64,000 nt of DNA, from NCBI GenBank assembly GCA_950295325.1, contig OX485805.1:43796758-43860757 (forward strand). Reading direction: 5' to 3'. Below the pieces are notes generated by a model. That model was not told where the DNA came from. It saw only the letters and a program-made list of their open reading frames with translations, and searched no databases. The position numbers and the translations under genes are program-made. The stretch's first letter is position 1, and the number at the start of each line of letters is the position of its first letter. Positions 55,043-64,000 of this stretch are shown here, one piece after another. This DNA is from Polytrichum commune. Lineage: Eukaryota; Streptophyta; Polytrichopsida; Polytrichales; Polytrichaceae.

Positions 55043-55389
55043 TAGTTATTTAGTAAGTAGAGTAAGGCTAACCAACTAGTTATATAATAAGTAGGCCTAG
55101 CCACTGGGCCCGCCTAGCCACTAGGCCCGACACCACCCTAAATCCGGCCTCCCCAAAAAAGACATGAGGCCCACGGCCCCACCCCGCCTTGGTGGCAAGC
55201 ACCACCCCCGCCCCCCACCCCACCGCCACCTAGGATCATTGAGGCCCTTGGATGGGCCTTGGTGGATCAACGGTCCGGATGCACCATGAAGAATCTCATA
55301 TATAGCGCCTCAGTGACACGGCAACCGAACCGGCAAAAAGGTGTGAATCTAGCCAAAAAAGGTGTGGAAATAGCAATCCCCTAAAAAAA

Positions 55390-57379
55390 TTCCTTATATC
55401 TAACTTCCCACGCCCAATTACCCTCAAATATGCCTAAAAAATGTGACATCAATTTCAACGACCATAGTTGAAGAACTAAAGGTTTATTGACAGTATAGAT
55501 GTTTGCAAGTTAGAGGTGACTACTCATAGTCCAAATTTTAAACATTGAAGTTTTATTATGTAGGAGATTATGATAAGAGTGTCAATAGTGGTATTGAGGG
55601 GCAACAATTTATAAATTAAATTGGGGTTGGTTTTTTTTATCGGGCCTCTACCCAGATCATCTCCAAATGACAAAATGTTACTTGTAGCTAAAGTATGGAA
55701 AATATACATCCTCAAAACATCTAACAAATCTTGAAATCATTATTTTGTAATTTTTTGGGAAGCTTTGTAATGTGAGGTAGCGGTGCCACAATTGTGCACC
55801 TTCCACATGGATTTACACCCACCAACACATGTCCAACTCAAAATTCCATCAGTGGATGGCTAGGATAAGTTGCGTTTGAAAGTCACGCACATTTTTAGAT
55901 TAATGGAGAATCATTTGCACATAGAGATCAACAAAAAAAACATGTTAAGGATATCTTGCCTCTAAATGTGAGAAATGTCAAGCACGCATTCGTGGACCAA
56001 TTCCATTGCAAACCGGTCGAGGGCACAGTCCTGTAGTTTAATTAATCAAAAAATAGCCCACTCTGATGAATCAAAGTTATTCACATGGCAGGACATAACA
56101 AACCTGAACATGAACAAGAGGAGTAGTTGAAATAGTCCAAAAATTATTCAGATTGGTGTCAGAGCAAATTGTTCATGACCAAAGTATAGTCACATAAGAC
56201 ATTAGGAATTAAGGGTAAAAATAGACCAATTAGAGTGCCATATGTTGATCGGTTGTTTAGCCAAAAATACTGTAAAAAAAAAAACATTGGTTGACTGACT
56301 AGTTGACTACTCAAATTTGTAAACCACATTATGCCATGTCAACTTGACTAGTCGGTATCCTAATCAACATTCCCACAAAAACTAGAAGAATAATTAAAAG
56401 TTTGGGGAGAAAATCGTTTTTTGACCCGTTGACTTTATTTTCAAGCCAACCGGTCAATCAAATTGAATGATAAAGAAAATGCAATTTTTTCCGTCTCGTC
56501 ATGTCCTGTCAAATTGGACGGGACGGTCAATGGCAAAGTTGACCATCATGTCTCAATTGACAACCATAGTCAGAATTAAATTGACGAATATTTCGATATC
56601 ATTGGGATGTGGGTGTCGCATAGTACTTGTTGCACCATGGCATTGAAAGTGCATTTACAATAATAATCATCAACAATGTTAATGGTTAATGTCTCAATGG
56701 TTCATCATCTTCTTGAAATATGATTAACTAAATTATTCAATTTTTTTGGTAATCTCTACTATTATTTTAATATCATCTATGCACATTGATATTGATATGT
56801 TTTTAGTGATATTTGTTAGTAATCACCATCTAAGTTTAGGAGAAATACCATATGATGATGATAAAATGTTATAATATTTTGGATAACCTATACTAAAAAA
56901 AAATGGACTTTTGAGTGTAGCTCATCAATAATGTTATTTGATAAGTCTAATTTCATTTTGATATCATTTATGTATTCATTCATTTTACTTTGCACCCAAA
57001 AAATCATTACCCATGTATCACTTATTTTATATTATTTATATCATATCCTACTTCTTTCACTTTGGTCATCCTATAGACAGTTGAGATATGTACCAATTTC
57101 TTTGTAGCATTCCATTTCTTATGCTCATAATCCATGACACATTATCTTAGGTTACAACAAAAATCATCTTCTCCAATCATTTGACATATAAAATATAACA
57201 AATTGCTTTGTTTCATTTTTTAAAACCGTATTTTGTAGTAAATATATAAATATATTCATTTAAAGCACTTGTGCAACTTAAAACTTGTTTTCTTTTATCA
57301 ACATCCATACCTTATCTTGTGTCATTTCTCATTCTAAACTTATCACCACTAACACAAATGGGCTAGTAATCAATATTTT
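55390..57379. other. Gene-poor intergenic region
   Basis: Strongly AT-rich with no ORF worth naming. TTGACTAGTCGG-like words recur at 56290-56360, as they do in 24690-25390. The 3' part may contain the eroded remainder of the transposase-like sequence on the minus strand. Confidence 0.45.
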
Positions 57380-57800
57380 ACAAAATGAGTTGTATTATTA
57401 TTATGGATGTCTATGGATGAACCATTTAAGACAAGATTTTCTAGGTATTTCAGTTGTAAAATAGATCAACCTATTTTGAATTATTTCATCAAGTTTATCC
57501 TCTTTAGTTGAGAGGTATTTAGAAGGGTAGTCCAATCTCATCCATTTTTCCGTGTATCTTATGAGCTCTTCTTCTTCAGCCATAATGAAGATGACTTTTA
57601 GGAGCTATTTTTCTACTTTTTGGTTTTCTCATGATAGGGGCCTTCAAGATTAGTTCTAGGTGTCCCATATTTCTTGCAAATTTGCTTCAATTTGTATCTA
57701 TTATCAAGGGCGGCTATAGCTGATTATAAAACATGATCAATTCACAAACCATTTCTTAAAATTCTCCTTCAACCCTTATTTCTTACATGCTCTTCCAAAT
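57380..57800 (-). pseudogene. Possible HTH-psq (pogo/CENP-B-type) transposase N-terminus
   Basis: A minus-strand frame near 57725-57620 reads AIAALDNRYKLKQICKKYGT then PRTNL, like the HTH-psq DNA-binding motif (AIxAVxxGxxSxxxAAxxYGVPRSTL). A second frame (57583-57401) reads MAEEEELIRYTEKWMRLDYP, like the LTxEEExxLVxWIxxMxxxGYP segment that follows HTH-psq in pogo/Tigger-type transposases. The two lie in different frames and no DDE domain was found, so it is a dead remnant if the assignment is right. Confidence 0.4.
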
Positions 57801-57849
57801 TTGGAAATGGTGGCAGACCACTTCACTCCTGTACGAAGGAACATATGCC

Positions 57850-58245
57850 TCATACTGCAATGAGTAAGTTCATCATTGTAACTCCCACAATCTCTTCTCC
57901 CTTGCCACTTGCATATTCTCCATTATCTAATTTGGATGCTCTTCGATTGTGCATGATAACTGTGGGTGGATCTACCGTCCTCATATGATTGGCGGCACGA
58001 CTGCCTTGTTCCCAATAATCTTTGTCCCAACCAAAGCTATGAATTTCTTTGCCGTCATTGGATAGCGTTGCCGTGGTCTTCTCTCTCATTCTCCTCGGAA
58101 TAGCAACTTGCAAATCCAATTGGTGAAGTGGCATGCTCCTCGTACATCCTTTATCACCCAAGTTTGACTCATTATTATTGTTGGCACTATGGTACCAAGA
58201 ATTAAAGAAGATCCAAGCCATCTTCATAGTTGCAACATCCTCCAT
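57850..58245 (-). CDS. Hypothetical ORF, 131 codons
   Basis: An open minus-strand frame from ATG 58245. No recognised domain; it is rich in Asn and charged residues (YHSANNNNESNLGDKG). It lies just upstream, in the same orientation, of the HTH-psq-like remnant and may be part of the same element or a chance frame. No paralogue was seen in the window. Confidence 0.25.
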   Translation of the reverse strand: MEDVATMKMAWIFFNSWYHSANNNNESNLGDKGCTRSMPLHQLDLQVAIPRRMREKTTATLSNDGKEIHSFGWDKDYWEQGSRAANHMRTVDPPTVIMHNRRASKLDNGEYASGKGEEIVGVTMMNLLIAV

Positions 58246-60436
58246 ATCTTGTATATAGTCTCTGTCTAATTCGTCTCCACCATCCCATTCATGACATTGG
58301 GATTATTTTCGCTCCTTACAAATATTTCCGTCACTTTGATTGCCATTGGTGTCCATTCCTCTTAGTGAACACCTCTCCCACACTTGGAATTCACGTCCAT
58401 CATCATCCGCACTGGAGTTGCTCTTTCAAAGCCAACAACATTGCGATTCATTGTTCTTCTCCATATGCTAGATTAGCACAACAATAACCTCTAGTGATGT
58501 CCTCCCACACATGCTTCACTGCACCTTACTTGCAGGTTTTTAAAGTATAATCTAATGTCAATTCATTAAATATCTACAAATTGGATTCAGTTACTCCATG
58601 CAAGAAACAAAGAATAAGTGGCAATGAAGCTCACTAGGGAGTTAATTAACAACCGTGGCATGCAAGCATGCATCCGATGCATCTGAAAGATGCATGGCTG
58701 CCGAAATGCGAGTTTCGATAATGTTCTTCAGTAAGCGACCCACATCATGCTTAGCCATGCCGAATCCACTCTCCGATTCTCCTCCTCCGCCTTCGGAGGC
58801 ACCCATATGCAGCGGAGATGGAAACGCAAATTCATATGGGACTCATCAGTGGCAGGCAGCAGGAGGCACTGTAGTCGGAGAAGAGAATCTTTTCCAAGAG
58901 TCGGGCGAAGGCAAATGGTTTTGACCTGGCTGCAAGAGGGGACTCACGGGAAGCAGTTGGGGAGGGCCTGCGCAGGCTGGCCTTTGGGCTTGGAACAGCG
59001 CTGGCACCCCCGAGGCAGAGCTCGTTGGCGAGTGCTTCACAACTTACGGGCCCTTCAACCTCCTGTCGGTGAATACTGGCCATGGCCGGGCTGCACTAAG
59101 TTTGAGAATTCATACTTCGCGTAGGAGTCGTAGTCTGCAATTGTGGTCGTGGATGTGCAGCAGGAAAGGGAAGGACAAGCGGGTGGAAATACATGACCCT
59201 CGTATTCAAATTTTCTCAGGTTATGCTCATCCCCGCCTGTGTCTCCTTTTGTCGGTGTAGGAAAATCTTGCTTTCGCCCGACAAAGATGCCAACCTTGGT
59301 AAGAATAGGCTATGTACTCTATATTCGATCATGTATTCTGTTTGGTTGCACATGTTAGAAACCCTCATGGCTTCGGTGAGTGGAATCCTGCAAAGACTGA
59401 TCGCGGAGCTGAGCACTGAAGTTTCAGAAGCGGAGTTGAGATGCAAAAGTTATAGTAGGTCAAACTGAAGAGTCCTTAACATTTAGGAATCTGGTTCCGT
59501 AGCCGTTTCGAGATAGTGGATGGGCCTATCACAGAGAGAGGGCACGGAGATCAGGCTATCGATCATCTAGAGATTCCGGAATCTTATTGTATTTCTGGTA
59601 CACGTGCTCATCACTGTGATCCTTATCTCGTACTTCTTGCTACAAAAGTCCTCGGAGACATGGGACTCTTCGGTTATGGAGAAGCAGGATTTTCGGTTCG
59701 CTCTTTCGAGAACCTTGGATTTTGCAATTGTGCCACTAGGTTGTTCATAATAAAATTCCAACGGACATGATAGAGTTTCATCGATCCTGTTACTTGTCTC
59801 CTGATTCAAGCTTATGTAGAAACAGACCAAGGAGTCCATGTCTATGCATGTTGTTGAATCTAGATATCACCTGTATACACTCAATGCTCTGTCATGCTAG
59901 CCGTAGGGAATTGGTTTCACAATCAACAAATCCATCTGTCATAATTTGAGTATATGCACCAAGGAGTCTCTTCAGTACGTGTTCGTTTATAAAACTTCGG
60001 TTTGTAATTCGGCTCTCATTTTACTTCCGGTGGAGCTTTTATTCATAGTGGAATTGTAGACATACCGCATGCGCATATGCATATACCCATCCGATCATTG
60101 CGGACTTACCGTGTCATTTCTGCAGCATATGTTCCTGTAATTAAGTGATACGTCAACCTGGAGCTCATCTCTAGATTGATAATTAGACATTGTGCTCTGC
60201 AGATCTGTGCTTTAGGCTGCAAGAACCCTTTCTCAGGGACGTCGTAAGACTTCTGGTTATGTGAAGAGGAGGTACCCGTACCAGCATGCACGTCATCAAC
60301 ATTTTCTGTGGTATTGTTTTGCAAATTGTACACCTATATAACGAATATTTCAACTCAAACCTTTATAGGTCTTGAAAATACCTTTCTTCCTTGACATTCT
60401 GTTGTTTTCACAGTAGCTTTCAAGGAAATAAAGGTC

Positions 60437-60673
60437 TTGCTGGCCGACTTGAAAGATCCTAGAACTTTGCCGGACTTCCCACGATTAGTCACCTCGAGGA
60501 AATATTATTGTATAGAAACTAAGACACCGATTCCAGGTAACACGTGGTACTATGAAGATCAATCTTGTGTAGGTAATTCAATACCTTTCGAAGGCTCCAC
60601 GTGGTCGACATATTTATTCAGAGAACAGGAGTCCTTGTGTGATATTGGTTGTTATATTTTCATTATTATATAA
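60437..60673 (+). other. Frame unique to the right copy
   Basis: A 78-codon frame (LADLKDPRTLPDFPRLVTSR then KYYCIETKTPIPGNTWYYED) lies in the segment deleted from the other unit. No family was recognised. It could be an ancestral upstream exon or part of a 5' leader. Confidence 0.3.
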
Positions 60674-61751
60674 TGGCATGGAGTCTGCATCGTTTGGATT
60701 AGGAACATGTGGTACTACTGGAACTGGCCAACAAATAAGGTTGTGCATCAAATTCTTGATAGCGTTTTTACCAGAGGCGGTTTCTTCTCAATGCAGGTCT
60801 CCGCAAAGATTGGCCTTAGGGGAACCTTTCAAAGATATGGATAAAGTTCTTTAAAAGAGGTGTATGAAATCAAAAAAAGATAATAAAGTCCAGGTAGCCA
60901 AAAGGCTTATGGGACTTTAAGTACATAGAGACGGTGTATAAAGAATAATATTTCATGGGCATGGAAAATCTTCCAAGTATATTCTTCTAGGTCAATTGCG
61001 GAAGATTTTGGTCTTGTAGATATTATGCGGGATTCCATATTATTTACGAAGTAATGAAGGGCCAGAAAGGAATTAGAAAGACCACATTGGTATTGAAATT
61101 GCCATCGCTTTGAAGATGTTGGCCATCTACACGCGGACATCTACACATGGACATTTACGTGTGCAAGATGTGCATCTCCAGAGAGAATAACTTGTTACTA
61201 CTTATCATGAAGAAATGTTCTTTGTCCAGATCTTTGTTGTGCGGTCACAACGTGCATCGCAATGGCAATTCTTGGGTATTCAGTATATCAATGAAAGGGC
61301 AGAACTGGCTACTACTTACAGCTCAACTGGTTCGTCTTCCCTAATTTCGGGTTTAAAATTTGAACTCTAGGAAATGAACTGAACTACATTTTTGGGGAAG
61401 TTTACTACTTTAAGCTAAAATACAATGAACAACCGAAGCATTTCAATGAATAACCGGTTGACAATAAAGAAGTAAACATAATGACCGCGTTGGCTCAAAT
61501 TTCTCCCCGTCCACTGAGGTATATCCATGGTGTTGCTTAAACTAATTGCAGAACTCCGGTGAATGTTGAAGGGTCCTTCTGCCCATCCTCAGATAATCTT
61601 TTATGTGTTATCTTCCTCTCATGGTCAAGCTGTGTTTCTGTGGTCATGTAAGTGAACTAATTTTCACCTCGAAGTAATCTTGTCATCTATTGCTCCTGCG
61701 TGCAGGAACTTGAGACCAGGGCGCACTGTGCACTTCCTGATTAGGCAGGAT

Positions 61752-61775
61752 ATGCTCGCTGACACCAATGGCTAA
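61752..61775 (+). promoter_or_regulatory. Overlapping upstream ORF (MLADTNG-stop)
   Basis: Same layout as 13626-13649: a seven-codon frame overlapping the kinase ATG at 61768. Only the second codon differs (Leu for Val), so the overlap has survived duplication. Confidence 0.6.
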
Positions 61776-64000
61776 TTATTTGAGGTTTGCTGGAGCTGTC
61801 CTAGATGAAATTGAGAGTGGTTTGTCGACCAGAAGGATCATCTTGCAGTTGAACGACGCGCAGTGCAGTCGCCTCCTTGGAGATGTTAGAAAAACTCATG
61901 ATCATTTTTACCAGAGCCTATTGTTCCCAACACGTACACTACGTCAAAAATGTCTTCCATTTTATAAGGAGTTCTATCGCATTGTGGAGGATACAGAATC
62001 AATCGTGAAGGAGTGCAGTAAGCCGGATTGGCTGGAAGCAGCCATCATGCAAGCGGGCAACCAAGAGGTATTTATACAGATGTCACGGAAGCTCCATTTC
62101 TGCATCAATAGGTTTAATGAGACCGTTGAACCCGTTCTTCACATCTGCAGTAGCATTGAGTTCACTGCTCTAAGTGTAACAGTGGAGCAATATGAGAGGG
62201 ATGAGGACTTCTGTCGAGATTCTTTGAAATTTATGGAACGACTTATGGAGGTCGTGAACCAACAGGATTCAAATGACACCATTATAGATTCTCGGAAACA
62301 CCAACTCGCAGAATACCTCATTGAACGTGAGAATTACGTGTCATCCACAAATCTTGACTTGGATACATCTCTCCCACAATTCTATGTTGCAAAGCGTGAG
62401 TACCCAAGACTTGGGGAACCCATTGGGTCAGGATCAGCTGGATCGGTTCTGAAGGTGCACTGGTTGCGGCTAGAATGTGCTAAAAAACACTTTGCTACTA
62501 ATCCTGATGAGAGTAACTCACCACGGAAGTTGGAGCTAATGAAGGAAGTGAGCGCCCTGGTGCATTTAAGCCATCCACATATTGTAAAGCTTCTCTGTGT
62601 GAGTATGGAACGTGAGGTTTCATTTTTGATGGAGCTCATGCCGATGAGCCTCCATAACTTCATCAAGAAACGATGGAAGGGGCAGGAATACGTCCCCTTT
62701 ACATTGGCAGCTGCCACTGACATTATGTTGCAGATTGCCTTAGGCATGGACTACCTTCATGGCAAAGGAGTGGTTCATCGTGACTTGAAATCCCAGAATA
62801 TCCTTGTCACCCCTTCAGGTTGTAAAGGACTCTCTGATGAGGGCTATGGAAACATTAAGGTGACAGATTTTGGGTTGTCTAAGACACTGACTCATGAATT
62901 AACTGAGCCTACTGGGATATTAGGAACTCCTCGTTGGATGGCACCCGAGGTGTTAAGATTGAAAGAAGGATTAAAACCAAAAATTGATTGGAGGAAAGCC
63001 GACACTTACAGCTTTGCAATGACGTGTTCGGAGATACTCACTGGGGATACACCTTTCTCTGAAAGTGATTGCAGAATAGATATGTTGTATGAAAGGATCA
63101 CCAAGGGTGGAGAATTGAAAGACCAGAGCTGCCTTTGGCATGTCCAAAATTTCTAGCATCTTTGTTGACACAATGCTGGGATACAAATCCAGCTCTCCGT
63201 CCCAGTTTCACCGAGATCTGCAACATGCTTCAACTCCTCCAAGGTTTCCTATTCAGAGGCTCTGAACTGATCCACAGGAGCTGGTCATTAGCAGAAACTT
63301 CGAGTTTGGATCAAACGAGTGCACTCAGACGTGCAACAGGGCCAGAGCAGGTCATACTCTCTATAGTAGGCTTATCCTCGTTGAAGGAGATGAAGTTGGA
63401 CACGTTCCTCAGGTCCTCCAAGTTCTTCAGGTCGCAGTTAATAAGTCCCCAGTACTGTGATCGGGAGGTTTTGTCATCCATCCTCATGGGGAAATTCCCA
63501 CAACCAGTGGGTTTACGGGGAGTACAGGTATTTGAATTGAATTCCCCTCTGAACTACGACTCAAGGAAGGAATTGGAATTGAGGACGATGGCAAAGTGTA
63601 GATATTTTGTAGAGGGGATGAAGGCATTGACTGACAATCCTCGTAATCATCTGGTGAAATTGCAATACTGGCATTACACTCCTTCCTGGCTGTATAACAG
63701 GCTTTATGTTGTGTATGACGCTTGGTCAAGCACTCTTGACGAGCATCTCAGTGGATTAAAGAAGACGCTCCCGTGGAATACACGGTTACATATATTAACT
63801 GGATTCATGGCATGTGTTGTGTACTTCATGGAGCTGATTGAGCTCAATGTGATTAGCTCCATTTCGCTCAGCACCAAAAGCGTCCTTCTGGACAAGAGCT
63901 ACAACTTACACTTTACTGATGTAAGTCTGGTGCACGACGCTGGACATGTTAAGGCAACCAACGGGGAGAAAGGCATGGTTTACAAGATTGGAATTTTCAT
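61768..64000 (+). pseudogene. TKL kinase paralogue with 5-bp insertion, partial
   Basis: The main frame runs to 63156 (462 codons) and holds the helical N-terminus, glycine loop GSGSAGSV, CAKKHF lysine, HRD 337-339, DFG in VTDFGLSKTL and APE. Relative to the 13642 gene, five extra bases (TTGAA, about 63114-63118) after KGGE shift the frame and end it early, removing subdomains X-XI. Past that point the homology continues in another frame through RPSFTEICNM and the pseudokinase part (VKLQYWHYTPSW, ELNVISSISLST) to the window end. It could still make a C-terminally truncated kinase. An assembly or read error is the main alternative. Confidence 0.85.

Larger units (their letters stand above)
54191..55381. 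mobile_element. hAT-like foldback element
   Basis: A 1,191-bp element with 334-bp inverted arms (54191-54524, 55048-55381), nearly identical. Termini are GGGGATTGCTATTTCCACAC and its complement. Flanked by TAAAAAAA on both sides (54183-54190, 55382-55389), an 8-bp duplication compatible with hAT, though its low complexity makes the exact length uncertain. The outer arms are GC-rich, and the inner arms carry tandem ACTAGTTGGTTA units. The near identity of the arms suggests recent origin or gene conversion. Confidence 0.9.
58765..64000 (+). repeat. Kinase-locus duplication unit, right copy (cut by window end)
   Basis: Matches 10960 to about 15890 throughout: upstream region, overlapping upstream ORF and kinase gene. 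Offset about 48 kb. It keeps about 270 bp (60260-60540) that the other copy has lost and lacks that copy's TAG expansion. The unit continues past 64000. Confidence 0.95.

Overview
The window is nuclear DNA of a land plant. Two multi-exon genes with GT-AG introns of roughly 80-950 bp encode proteins with plant-type architecture (a DEAD-box helicase of the RH27/RH51 (Has1/DDX18) group and the GPI-transamidase subunit PIG-S). Intergenic DNA is AT-rich and full of short non-autonomous DNA transposons. The kinase family, with an N-terminal helical region resembling DUF1221 followed by a TKL/Raf-like kinase, and the compact introns would suit a bryophyte such as a moss. That placement is inference; no marker in the window proves it.

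Layout. (1) 563-2918, 10960-22062, 49865-50640 and 58765-64000 are pieces of one segmentally duplicated, tandemly arranged kinase locus. The complete unit (10960-22062) holds a TKL kinase ORF (13642-15993) whose C-terminal half is a second, motif-less kinase fold. It continues, out of frame, into a third RLK-like domain and then an RLCK-VII-like N-lobe, both decayed. The left copy keeps only the RLCK tail, the 49.9-50.6 kb copy only a collapsed head and tail, and the right copy runs off the window with a 5-bp insertion in its kinase domain. (2) 30553-31060 is a broken 5' part of a UBA/UBX (PUX10/FAF2-like) gene ending just before an interstitial telomere-type repeat. (3) 31180-35287 is the intact 13-exon helicase gene, with three extra 38-residue N-terminal repeats. 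(4) 40066-46923 is the intact 13-exon PIG-S gene.

Mobile DNA fills much of the rest. There are two Mutator-like foldback elements (3032-4317, 22353-23742; perfect 9-bp target duplications), a hAT-like foldback (54191-55381) with a TA-flanked MITE nested inside it, and a second hAT-like element (51753-52607; 8-bp duplication). At least five copies of a TA-flanked CACTAAATATG MITE family, a PIF/Harbinger-like MITE (29143-29664; TTA duplication) and a 474-bp element with 18-bp inverted ends are also present. Coding fossils are a piggyBac-type transposase (26980-28260, minus), a possible HTH-psq/pogo-type transposase (57380-57800, minus) and a possible HUH/Rep-like endonuclease (38469-39033, minus). 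No LTR retrotransposon, rRNA, tRNA or CRISPR was recognised.

The helicase (ribosome biogenesis) and PIG-S (GPI-anchor attachment in the ER) are housekeeping genes with no evident functional link to each other or to the kinase cluster. The kinase cluster is the fast-evolving part. Its multi-kinase layout recalls plant tandem-kinase proteins and is the most interesting locus biologically.
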